30,668 nucleotides of DNA from CAYVZU01 sp964455935 (lineage in GTDB: Bacteria; Fibrobacterota; CAYVZU01). A program made the position numbers and the translations under genes. The stretch lies in contig CAYVZU010000034.1 of NCBI GenBank assembly GCA_964455935.1, positions 1-30,668 of the forward strand. Reading direction: 5' to 3'. Below are positions 8,194 through 15,984 of this stretch, in pieces. The notes under the pieces are model-generated. The model searched no databases and was not told the origin of the DNA. It saw only the letters and a program-made list of their open reading frames with translations. Each line of letters begins with the position of its first letter. The first letter of the stretch is position 1.

Positions 8194-9050
8194 GTGAATT
8201 TGTCCGGAGCATCCAGTATGTGATGATCGCATACAGCGACGCTCCGCTGAATACTCCCACGTACTTGTCGTTGCGAAAAATTGCGCGAGAGATGCGGATT
8301 GAGGTCCATCTGCTCCTATTCGACAACAAGGCCAAACGCGATGGTTTCCTGGCGAGGGATGAATATTTTGAACTCGACTATCGTGCCGAACCGGGGAATC
8401 CTGGAGTCAGTTGGTGCTATAACCGTGCGGCCGAGGTGGCCATGGAAGCAGGGCGTAAGTGGTTGTTGCTCCTGGACCAGGATGCGGAACTTCCAGCCGA
8501 TCTCCTGATCCATTACCACCGCGCGCATCTACGCAATCCGCAGCAGCAATTGGCATGTCCCGTTCTGCTCTCGAGAGGGGATAAAATTGTGTCGCCTTTT
8601 GGCTGGAGGGCCCACCGTGGCGTACGCCTCCGGTCGGTGAGTCCGGGCGTGCACGCGACCCGCAAGCGATGCGTCCACAACAACGGCCTTCTGGTCCGGG
8701 TCGCCGCATTTCAAGCGGCAGGTGGATATAACCCGGAAGCCCTGCTCGATTACAGCGATGTGAGCTTCTTTCAACGGTATGCAAGGCTTACGGAAACTTT
8801 TGTGGTTACAGAGACGGTCCTTCGCCATAATTTGGCCTCGATAACTGAGGAGAGCAAGACAAGCGCACTTCACCGGTTTGCCTATTACTGCAGCAGCGCC
8901 AAAGCCTACGGACGTGAATTTCATTGTACCCGATTGATGTTGGGATACACCTTCCTGCGCGCCGTCAAGCTCACCATGTCATGGAGAGATCCTCAATTTT
9001 TGGGCGTCTTTTGGGTCTCTTCATTTCGTGAATTAGGGAGAAAACAGTGA
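8178..9050 (+). CDS. GT2 glycosyltransferase (rhamnosyltransferase-like)
   Basis: About 290 residues from the ATG at 8178. The frame is open further upstream, but the family-like sequence (SIQYVMIAYSDAP...) starts only here, and this start gives a 16-base overlap with the preceding gene. The GT-A fold motif is LLLLDQDAELPADLL, where the DQD acts as the metal/nucleotide-sugar DXD equivalent. It is followed by NNGLLVRVAAFQAAGGYNPEALLDYSDVSFFQRY, the standard acceptor-side block with an ED-like acidic pair. It resembles enzymes that add rhamnose or related sugars to O-antigen repeat units. The stop overlaps the GTG start of the next transferase (GTGA). Confidence 0.8.
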   Translation: MSSELSEFVRSIQYVMIAYSDAPLNTPTYLSLRKIAREMRIEVHLLLFDNKAKRDGFLARDEYFELDYRAEPGNPGVSWCYNRAAEVAMEAGRKWLLLLDQDAELPADLLIHYHRAHLRNPQQQLACPVLLSRGDKIVSPFGWRAHRGVRLRSVSPGVHATRKRCVHNNGLLVRVAAFQAAGGYNPEALLDYSDVSFFQRYARLTETFVVTETVLRHNLASITEESKTSALHRFAYYCSSAKAYGREFHCTRLMLGYTFLRAVKLTMSWRDPQFLGVFWVSSFRELGRKQ

Positions 9051-9766
9051 TCTCAGTCTGCATGGCCACCTGCAACGGAGCGAAATTCATACGCCGACAA
9101 ATTGACTCTGTTCTAGGCCAACTCTCACCCGAAGATGAACTGGTTGTTTCCGACGACGCCTCGACAGATGCCACCGTAGACATGATCCGGACTTATCGAG
9201 ACCCCCGCATTACGCTTTACCGAAACCAAGGGCCCCGAAACGTGGTACGCAACTTCGAGAACGCTCTTGGTCATTCCCGTGGTGAACGGATCTTCCTCTG
9301 CGATCAGGATGATATCTGGGAAGGCCGAAAGCTTTCCGTCATGAAGCTTTTTCTCGCCCGTGCCGAGATGGCGGTCTGCGATTGTTCCTGGATCGACGAA
9401 GAAGAAAGAACGGTTCGCGATTCCTTCTTCAAAGATCAGGACATGCGGCCCGGAGTATGGAGAACTCTTTGGAGAAACAGGTATATGGGCTGTTGCATGG
9501 GGTTTCGCCGATCACTGATGGCACGCGCCCTTCCTTTTCCCAGGTCGGTTGCGATGCATGATTGGTGGTTCGGGCTGATTGCGGAAGCAAACAAAGGGGT
9601 AGCCGTTATCCCCGAGTGCCTGGTCCATTATCGCGTCCACGACAGCAACCTGACGGCGTCCAAAGGCGGAAGCCCCCGTCCATGGCGCATCCGGCTTTCG
9701 GATCGGCTGCGGATAGGGCTTGCATTGGCAAGCAGATTGCATTCTTTGAAAAGCTCATTGGGATAG
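9047..9766 (+). CDS. GT2 glycosyltransferase
   Basis: A 239-residue GT-A family 2 transferase. The start ISVCMATCNGAKFI and then VVSDDASTDATVDMI form the nucleotide-binding strand and loop. FLCDQDDIWEGRKL contains the DXD motif in the DQDDIW form common to rhamnosyl/galactosyl transferases of O-antigen clusters. HDWWFGLIA and YRVHDSNLT complete the active site. The start is GTG, which shares four bases with the preceding stop and implies translational coupling. It is slightly short but carries all the core motifs. Its stop lies one base from the stop of the convergent membrane protein gene, leaving no room for a terminator between them. Confidence 0.85.
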   Translation: MISVCMATCNGAKFIRRQIDSVLGQLSPEDELVVSDDASTDATVDMIRTYRDPRITLYRNQGPRNVVRNFENALGHSRGERIFLCDQDDIWEGRKLSVMKLFLARAEMAVCDCSWIDEEERTVRDSFFKDQDMRPGVWRTLWRNRYMGCCMGFRRSLMARALPFPRSVAMHDWWFGLIAEANKGVAVIPECLVHYRVHDSNLTASKGGSPRPWRIRLSDRLRIGLALASRLHSLKSSLG

Positions 9767-9767
9767 G

Positions 9768-11387
9768 TTATTGCCGTGCATGACTTAAATTTCGAAGTCC
9801 CAATCCAAAGCCAATTGCAGCGATTACCAAGCCCGCCATAAGAGCACCCCATCCCATTTGGGGGCTGGCCAGCAACTCCATTCGGCTGAGCGCCATGGGC
9901 AGCCCAAGACAGGCAGGCAGCCTCTCCGAAAGCATATAGGTCTTGGCCGGACCCTTATAGGCAATCCCGGAAAACAGCAGAAGCTGCAACCATGCACTGA
10001 CGAGAATCAGGAAGATCCCATGGGAAATAAGGAGGGCAAGAATCCAGACTCGTTTCCGCATCGACCAGAATTTCTGCAATAGAAATGAGAGGCAAACAGC
10101 AAGAAAGCAGACCATGAAGTTTAAGTAATAACCCCCAGACCCGAATCCACCAGTACCCAGGGCCATTCGAAGAAGAATGTGATAAAAAAAGCCCGCGCAG
10201 ACCGGGGAAACGACCCACAGCGCCACCCAGGCCAATGAGCTTGCTTTATGCCTGTACAGAATCTGGAAATAGGCAATGCCACCCAAGATGATCATGAGCA
10301 CCGCGGGCACAATAAGGTAAATAGGAGGACGAACCCACGACCATGTTCCGCACCAGGCAAATGTCGTGACAAATGCCGCTGCGCCTCTTATAAGCTGATG
10401 CAATGCCCCATACATTCGCAGGCCCTTCAGGAGCCCGCCCTGGTGTTCCAGGTCTCTGCCCTCAGCCGTGCCAAGCAGGCTACCAAACTCATACCAATTC
10501 GCCATATACCACCACCCAGCGATTAGCAGAAGGGGCGCTAGGGCCAACAGGATGTCAATCAGAGACCGCTTGGCGCCCCGATGGTCCACAAGAAGTGACC
10601 GACAGCAGATAAACGCAATTAGCCCCAAGGAAAAGGGAACAAAAAGGGCCTTGGTAAGGCATCCTAGGCCAAGAAATACACCCAGCAGCAGATATTGGAG
10701 CCGAAAATGCGCGGAAGGCCGAAGAACCACTGCAAAGCAAAGCGAGGCAAGCAGGACACACAACGAATCATTTCCCAAACGCGCGGTATCGGGCAACCAG
10801 GAAAAAACAAACAAGGGCCAGGCCGCGATGGAAAGCGCCACCCATGTTGGACGAAATCCTTCTGAGTCGCCTCCTTTTGCCCCACAGGCAGCCCAGACCC
10901 CGCTTATCAGCCCCAGCCAAGCCAGCAAATAAGAGACTCCGCGAAGAATAAGCAGATGACTGCGCCAGTCCCAGTGCTTTGTCCAGAGATAAACGGGGGA
11001 CAGCAAAGCGTAATATAGCGGAGGATGCTGCGCCTGCCAATTGGCCCCTTGTCCTTCCAAAAACGCACGAGATTTGCCGGGCGCGAAATGGATAAGCTCC
11101 CGAACTGCCGAAAGATCCTCCGGGTTCAAACGGAAGATGGAAGAATAGGTGATTTCGCTCAAGCCTTCCGCTCCCGCGTAAGGCAGAGGGGCGTTGCGCG
11201 CGTAGTTTTCGACATCTAGCGAAATAAAAGCCTTCCCCAACCGGGGGAGCTTCCCAATGTCAGCGATCTGCTGAAGGTAGGAATAGTGCGCTGTCTCGTC
11301 GAACCCCTCCCAAGGAGGGAGCATTGCGATGTGGGCGATCCCCAGAAGCAGGTCCGCGATCAACAGTAAAAATAGGGCAAACCTCAT
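9768..11387 (-). CDS. GT-C type membrane glycosyltransferase-like protein
   Basis: A 539-residue polytopic inner-membrane protein with about 11-13 hydrophobic helices. After the first helix comes PPWEGFDETAHYSYLQ, a periplasmic loop with an acidic pair like the catalytic loop of ArnT/PMT-type enzymes or of DUF2142 proteins. QAQHPPLYYALLSPVYLW follows, a hallmark of the same group. Such proteins transfer sugars from polyprenyl-phosphate donors on the periplasmic side. Donor and acceptor are unknown. It starts 14 bases after the propeller gene on the same strand but would also serve the convergent glycan cluster. Confidence 0.7.
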   Translation of the reverse strand: MRFALFLLLIADLLLGIAHIAMLPPWEGFDETAHYSYLQQIADIGKLPRLGKAFISLDVENYARNAPLPYAGAEGLSEITYSSIFRLNPEDLSAVRELIHFAPGKSRAFLEGQGANWQAQHPPLYYALLSPVYLWTKHWDWRSHLLILRGVSYLLAWLGLISGVWAACGAKGGDSEGFRPTWVALSIAAWPLFVFSWLPDTARLGNDSLCVLLASLCFAVVLRPSAHFRLQYLLLGVFLGLGCLTKALFVPFSLGLIAFICCRSLLVDHRGAKRSLIDILLALAPLLLIAGWWYMANWYEFGSLLGTAEGRDLEHQGGLLKGLRMYGALHQLIRGAAAFVTTFAWCGTWSWVRPPIYLIVPAVLMIILGGIAYFQILYRHKASSLAWVALWVVSPVCAGFFYHILLRMALGTGGFGSGGYYLNFMVCFLAVCLSFLLQKFWSMRKRVWILALLISHGIFLILVSAWLQLLLFSGIAYKGPAKTYMLSERLPACLGLPMALSRMELLASPQMGWGALMAGLVIAAIGFGLGLRNLSHARQ

Positions 11388-11401
11388 TCGGGTCCGGCAG
11401 G

Positions 11402-13489
11402 CTATTTTATAATGATTTTTCCGCTTCGATTACCGCCAGGGCTCTTGATCAGGTAATAATAAAGGCCGGAACGAACGCGACCTCCATTGAGATTGCGCAA
11501 ATCCCAGCGAACATTGCGTTGCGATGTGGCGCGTATCCGATTCACCAGCATACCATCCAGTGTGTAAAGGAGGATATTGCTGCCGTCAGGCAGGTAATCG
11601 AATTCGTAGAAAGTCCCCTCAGAACCCATCTTCTTTTGAATCTGAAACGCGGAGAAATCGGTTCGCGGAGAAAAAAGATCGGTGCGGAAGATTGAGACGC
11701 CCTGGTCGGAACTGACCCAGAGATCGCTTGTGGTCTGGTCAAAGAGCAAGCCGTTGACATTGTTACTGAGAAGTCCGCTGTTCTCCTGCGTGAAGGTTAA
11801 GAGCACCCCACCCGTGTCATTCAGGAGCTTAATCCCTTTGCCGTAACTGGCAACCCAAACTACCTGCTGATTCCCGAATAGCGCGGTTGGAGGACAGAAG
11901 GCAATATCCCGGATATCGTCGCTGGGAAGCGGATTGCTCCAGGCTCCTTGCGCTGAATTATCACGAGAAAATCGCTGTACACCGCCTTGTGTGGCAAACC
12001 ACACCCGGTTTCCGGAATCGACCCGTATCGAATAGGTTTTTCCAGAAAAGGTGGCACGGGTGAATTCCGCAACTCGATTCCCCAGCGTATCAAATGTGCC
12101 ATACGTCGGTTCCAGGTAACCTGTCCACAGGAAGCCCGTTGAATCCAGGGCTATGGCCAGCCCAAATTCCAAGCCCAGATTGGACTTGAATAGCCGCCCG
12201 CCACCATCAAGATCCATTCCCACAATTCCCTGCCCTATCAGGGTCCCCCAGATCCTTCCATTTCCATCAACAAGCATATCGCTGATTGCTTCGAAATCGG
12301 GATTGATGCTGGGAATGGAACTGACGAGAATCGAATTTTGACGGCCGAAATTTTTCCAATTCCCCGTTGAAGGGTCGAATGAACTGATTCCGCCACCCCA
12401 AGTGGATAACAGAACTGCCCCAGCAGGATGCTGCACAATCCCGGTAATTTCCGGATTTCGCAAGGCGGATACATTGGCCGGAGTAATTGCCTGGAATTCG
12501 CCCCCGTCGATAACGGTCAATCCATTCGGCCCAATGATCGATACCGGAGTGCTGCCGCTGGTAATCCACACTCGGTTGTCCGCGGTTCGGGTCATCTTAT
12601 GCGCAAGAGAGGTGGTAAGGCCGTTCCTACGAAGAACGAATGCTTGGTTGCCTATGAGACGCACGATTCCCGATCCAGGAGTGCCGAACCAGACTTGGTT
12701 GGTGCGATCAGCCAAAATGCATGAGTAGTTTTGTAGCAGCTCAATACCCGCAGGGGCCTGAAGCACACCGTTGCGTGTGAAACCAATACCGCCTTCAAGC
12801 ACTTCCCCATTAACAAGAATGGTTTCAATGCCCGGATAGGAAGTCACCCGCCCAGCAAGAAAGAGTAGCGACTTCGAAGACGTCACTGAGCGGTGGCGCC
12901 ATTGGAGAGGATCATTCAGATTTCGCGAACGCAAATTGCCCCAATCCAGACCCAAGGCGGCAAGAGTATCGCCCAACAGCACAAAAAGGGAATCATCGGT
13001 CCCAAGGACATCGAGAATGGGCTTGCCTGAGGTTGAGCCAAAGAACGGGAAATTCTGCTCGGCTATTCCGCGCCCTGGCGAGAAGATACTAAGCCCTTGA
13101 TCCGCAGCTACCAGAATGTATCCCCTGTGAAATCGAAGCTTTCGAATGGTCCATTGGGGTTGGCGATAGCTTGAATATTGTTTGAAATTTTCCTTTTCGT
13201 CCATCGAGGCAAGCCGGCCGTCGGCAAAGCCGATCCAAAGGGCTCCGGAGTCATCCAGGGCCAATGCCCTGCAATCAATGTAGGGCAAGCCGGATAGATT
13301 GTCGATTACTCTAGTCCGGCCGGTTGAATCAAGCAGCAATAAACCACCGCTGGTTGCGGCGCAGATCTCATTGCGGCGGGCCTCCAAATCGTAGATAGTG
13401 TTGGAATTAGTCAGACAGGACCAGTCGGGGTGAAGCGCTGCACCTACCGTGCCGACCAGAAATGGAATTATATATAGCACTCGCAGCAT
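11402..13489 (-). CDS. Secreted two-component-regulator-type beta-propeller protein with FlgD-like C-terminus
   Basis: A 695-residue exported protein. A signal peptide (MLRVLYIIPFLVGTVGAA) is followed by NTIYDLEARRNEICAATSGGL. Many propeller-blade units then carry the Reg_prop pattern, such as LDDSGALWIGFADGRL, RTADNRVWITSG, VDGNGRIWG, VDSGNRVWFATQGGVQRF and DQTTSDLWVSSDQGVSIF. The last ~65 residues (ILLYTLDGMLVNRI, then WDLRNLNGGRVRSGLYYYLI and GKIIIK) match FlgD-Ig-like / type-A sorting domains, which in FCB bacteria direct export by the type IX system. No histidine kinase is attached, so it is a free extracellular or outer-surface propeller. It lies 26 bases after lnt. Its function is unknown. 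Confidence 0.8.
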   Translation of the reverse strand: MLRVLYIIPFLVGTVGAALHPDWSCLTNSNTIYDLEARRNEICAATSGGLLLLDSTGRTRVIDNLSGLPYIDCRALALDDSGALWIGFADGRLASMDEKENFKQYSSYRQPQWTIRKLRFHRGYILVAADQGLSIFSPGRGIAEQNFPFFGSTSGKPILDVLGTDDSLFVLLGDTLAALGLDWGNLRSRNLNDPLQWRHRSVTSSKSLLFLAGRVTSYPGIETILVNGEVLEGGIGFTRNGVLQAPAGIELLQNYSCILADRTNQVWFGTPGSGIVRLIGNQAFVLRRNGLTTSLAHKMTRTADNRVWITSGSTPVSIIGPNGLTVIDGGEFQAITPANVSALRNPEITGIVQHPAGAVLLSTWGGGISSFDPSTGNWKNFGRQNSILVSSIPSINPDFEAISDMLVDGNGRIWGTLIGQGIVGMDLDGGGRLFKSNLGLEFGLAIALDSTGFLWTGYLEPTYGTFDTLGNRVAEFTRATFSGKTYSIRVDSGNRVWFATQGGVQRFSRDNSAQGAWSNPLPSDDIRDIAFCPPTALFGNQQVVWVASYGKGIKLLNDTGGVLLTFTQENSGLLSNNVNGLLFDQTTSDLWVSSDQGVSIFRTDLFSPRTDFSAFQIQKKMGSEGTFYEFDYLPDGSNILLYTLDGMLVNRIRATSQRNVRWDLRNLNGGRVRSGLYYYLIKSPGGNRSGKIIIK

Positions 13490-13515
13490 ATTCGAAAATA
13501 TAGCAATTTGACCGA

Positions 13516-15048
13516 TTATTGACGCCGTCTTCTGCCAAGAAAGGCCGTTCCTGCTACAACCACCCCGCCCAACCCCACGATCCAGTCGCCGTGGCGGGTG
13601 TAGAAGGTGGGGCGGCCCCGGAGCTGGACCTTGCCTTCGAGGGTCGTCCGTTGCATGATTGGCGTGCGCTGGAGAATCGTCCCTTTGGAATCGACAAAGG
13701 CCGTGACCCCCGTGTTGGCGCAGCGGGCCAGGCTGATCCGGTTCTCGATACAGCGAAAGCGCGCCATGTTGAGGTGTTGATAGGGCGCCGATGTCCGGCC
13801 GAACCAGCCGTCGTTTGTGATGTTCACCAGCAGATTGGCGCCCTGCGCAACGGACCTGCGAATGAAGGACGGGTAGATGATCTCGTAGCAGATCGAGGGC
13901 GCCAGACGCAGCGCGCCTTGTTCAAGAAGCACGGTCTCGGTGCCCGGAGTGAAATCGGCTTCCCCTAGGTCCACCCGGTTGATAATCGGGAAGATCCTGC
14001 TGAAGGGAAGATACTCGCTAAACGGGACCAACCGGTTTTTGCAGTAACGCGCGAGCGAATCGCTGCCCGGCCGCGCCCAGAATGCGCAGTTAAAGAATTC
14101 GATCTCCCGGTATTCCATGTCGGCCCTGGAAAAATCAAGGCTCCCGAAAAGAATGGGCGTCTGCAGGCTGTCGGTCAAGGATAGGACCTTGCTACGATAA
14201 AAAGGCCGTTTCTGGATATAGAGGGGAAGAGCGGTTTCGGACCAGACGATCAGGTTGGGTTGGCTTTTCTTGTGGACCTCGCTGGTCATGGCCAGATGCG
14301 TGGACACGGTGGAATCGAGAAATGCCTCGTCCCATTTGGCCAGTTGGTCGATGTTGGGCTGGATCATGGCGATGCGAACGCTCTGGGTGCCGGCGGTTTG
14401 CTGATGGAGCCGCGCCTGGCCGTAGATCTCCAAAAAAAGGAAGGCCAGCGCCAATCCGGCGGTAACGCCCAGGCGAAGCCGGCTGCTTGCAGGCCGAAGA
14501 AGAATGTAAAGACCAACACCCAACTCACCGACGAGAAGCGAATACCCGTAAACGCCAAAAAGGTCCAGGCCTTGAATCAAAATCCTGAATGAACCCCAGG
14601 TATAGCCGGTCGTGCACCAGGGAAACGAGAGTTCGCTGAGGCTGCGAACATACTCCAGCAAGACCCAGAACGGCGGAACCAACAGCATTCCGGTTGGACC
14701 CCAGCGCCGGAACAGGACGCCGCCCCACGCTCCGGTTACGGCATAGAACAGGCCAAAGAATCCGCAGGCAAGGATAAGACCAAAGAGGATGAGGTGCCAC
14801 AAACCGGGCGCGATAACATTGCCGACCCAGTACAGGGTCCCGGCGGTGGCCACAAAACCAAAGAAAAAGAAGTCGCGAAAACGGCTTCGCCAATTCGGGT
14901 TTTCCGCCAAAACGAACATGGGGACCCAGCATACGGACGAAAGGATTCCCAGCGGCAGGGGCGGGAAACTGGCCGCAAACATGAGGCCCGAGAGCGCGGC
15001 CCACCGGCCACGGTGATTGCGGATGTGCTGAAGTAGACGGTCAAACAT
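13516..15048 (-). CDS. lnt: Apolipoprotein N-acyltransferase
   Basis: An inner-membrane enzyme that adds the third acyl chain to the N-terminal cysteine of lipoproteins, the last step of lipoprotein maturation in diderms. At 510 residues it matches the family. The N-terminal ~210 residues form membrane helices with FPWCTTGYTWG. The nitrilase-like domain carries the catalytic triad: Glu271 in WSETALP, Lys337 in YCKNRLVPFSEYLPF and Cys387 in SICYEIIYP. It ends in the conserved NITNDGWFGRTSAPYQH and RCANTGVTAFVDSKG. It follows rsmI by about 50 bases of repeat-like DNA. There is no clear ribosome-binding site. Its substrates in this window include the small lipoprotein and the ABC binding protein. 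Confidence 0.96.
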   Translation of the reverse strand: MFDRLLQHIRNHRGRWAALSGLMFAASFPPLPLGILSSVCWVPMFVLAENPNWRSRFRDFFFFGFVATAGTLYWVGNVIAPGLWHLILFGLILACGFFGLFYAVTGAWGGVLFRRWGPTGMLLVPPFWVLLEYVRSLSELSFPWCTTGYTWGSFRILIQGLDLFGVYGYSLLVGELGVGLYILLRPASSRLRLGVTAGLALAFLFLEIYGQARLHQQTAGTQSVRIAMIQPNIDQLAKWDEAFLDSTVSTHLAMTSEVHKKSQPNLIVWSETALPLYIQKRPFYRSKVLSLTDSLQTPILFGSLDFSRADMEYREIEFFNCAFWARPGSDSLARYCKNRLVPFSEYLPFSRIFPIINRVDLGEADFTPGTETVLLEQGALRLAPSICYEIIYPSFIRRSVAQGANLLVNITNDGWFGRTSAPYQHLNMARFRCIENRISLARCANTGVTAFVDSKGTILQRTPIMQRTTLEGKVQLRGRPTFYTRHGDWIVGLGGVVVAGTAFLGRRRRQ

Positions 15049-15061
15049 AGCGTTGTAGTCG

Positions 15062-15192
15062 CAAGACGGGAGTTTGAAGACGGGAGGGGCAAAACATTCC
15101 TATTCCTCTTGGGATCCGGGCACTTCGGGCCCTTCTGCAATGTCTTCCTCTGTATTTGATCTTCCGTCTCCCATCTCCCGACTCCCGTCTTG
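15062..15192. repeat. 131-bp element bounded by a perfect 12-bp inverted repeat
   Basis: The left arm caagacgggagt (15062-15073) and right arm actcccgtcttg (15181-15192) are exact reverse complements. Inside each end the GGGAG motif is repeated in degenerate heptamers (15077-15088 and 15161-15180). The element covers the lnt-rsmI gap and the last ~30 codons of rsmI, so the acidic tail and stop of RsmI come from it. It resembles a MITE or REP-like unit. No target-site duplication is obvious. Confidence 0.55.
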
Positions 15193-15984
15193 GTTTTCGG
15201 CGTACCTCGGGTTAAAGATCACAACGCACTCGCCCTTGGGCGGATGTTGGGCAAAATGGTCAAGCAAGGCTTTGGCGTCCATTCGCAGAAACTCTTCAAA
15301 GGTCTTGGTGAGCTCCCGGGCCACAACCACGGGAATGCGGCCGAACACCCCCGCCACATCCTCCAGAAGCGCGACAATTCGATACGGGGATTCGTAGAAG
15401 ATAACCGTTCGACGTTCATCCTTCAAACTCTCGAGCAAGGCCCGGCGTTTTCCTTTCTTTCGCGGCGGAAAGTTCTCGAAAACAAAGCGGTCCGTGGGCA
15501 TTCCCGAGGCAATGAGAGCCGCAATGGCCGCGCAGGGCCCTGGCACGGGAACGACTCGAATCTTGTTCTCGATGGCGGCCCGCACCAGCAGGTAGGCCGG
15601 ATCGGCAATGCCGGGTGTTCCCGCGTCGCTGACCAGGGCGATGCTTTTGCCCCCCATAAGAGTGTCTAGAAGCTGGTCCAGAACCCGTTCCTTATTGAAA
15701 TCATGATACGGCGTCTGGCGGGTCGAGATCCCAAAATGACTGAGCAGTATGCCCGAGTGCCGGGTGTCCTCGCTGGCAATAAGGTCCACGGTTTTAAGGA
15801 TCTCAATCGCGCGTGGACTCAGGTCGCCCAGGTTTCCGATTGGGGTAGCGACAATATACAGGGACCCGAGGGTCGAATGGGTGCGCTGACCGGCCGCAGG
15901 ACCGGTCGAGAAGTCGTGCGCAACGTCTCTACGGCGATCGAAGGCGCGGTCTTTATCGCTGGGCCAGTTTTTGGACTTGTCCAA
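15100..15984 (-). CDS. rsmI: 16S rRNA (cytidine1402-2'-O)-methyltransferase
   Basis: A tetrapyrrole-methylase-fold enzyme that methylates the ribose of C1402 in 16S rRNA using SAM. The core runs LYIVATPIGNLGDLSPRA, EDTRHSG, LVSDAGTPGIADPAY (SAM loop), VPVPGPCAAIAALIASG, FENFPPRKKGKR, FYESPYR and ARELTKTFEEF, all standard for RsmI. The start is a problem. No ATG, GTG or TTG lies near the expected N-terminus, and the nearest usable one is TTG at 15984. That start adds ~41 odd residues and overlaps the upstream TPR gene by 32 bases. A non-canonical start such as CTG at 15861 is possible. The natural core ends at FNPRY; the final ~30 acidic residues are encoded by the 12-bp-inverted-repeat element. 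Confidence 0.9.
   Translation of the reverse strand: MDKSKNWPSDKDRAFDRRRDVAHDFSTGPAAGQRTHSTLGSLYIVATPIGNLGDLSPRAIEILKTVDLIASEDTRHSGILLSHFGISTRQTPYHDFNKERVLDQLLDTLMGGKSIALVSDAGTPGIADPAYLLVRAAIENKIRVVPVPGPCAAIAALIASGMPTDRFVFENFPPRKKGKRRALLESLKDERRTVIFYESPYRIVALLEDVAGVFGRIPVVVARELTKTFEEFLRMDAKALLDHFAQHPPKGECVVIFNPRYAENQDGSREMGDGRSNTEEDIAEGPEVPGSQEE
15905..15932. repeat. Degenerate GTAGAGACG palindrome in the rsmI 5' region
   Basis: On the minus strand this reads GTAGAGACGTTGCG followed by CACGACTTCTCGAC. The second half matches the reverse complement of the first at 10 of 14 positions. It looks like a decayed copy of the palindrome also found at 25360-25391. It lies between the TPR gene stop and the conserved start of RsmI and is read through in the rsmI frame. 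Confidence 0.5.

Noticed and set aside
9047..9766. Truncated glycosyltransferase
   Set aside because: It is short, but all GT2 core motifs through YRVHDSN are present and the stop is in a normal place.
15062..15192. CRISPR or simple tandem repeat
   Set aside because: The units are degenerate 7-8-mers with no regular spacers; the defining feature is the terminal inverted repeat.
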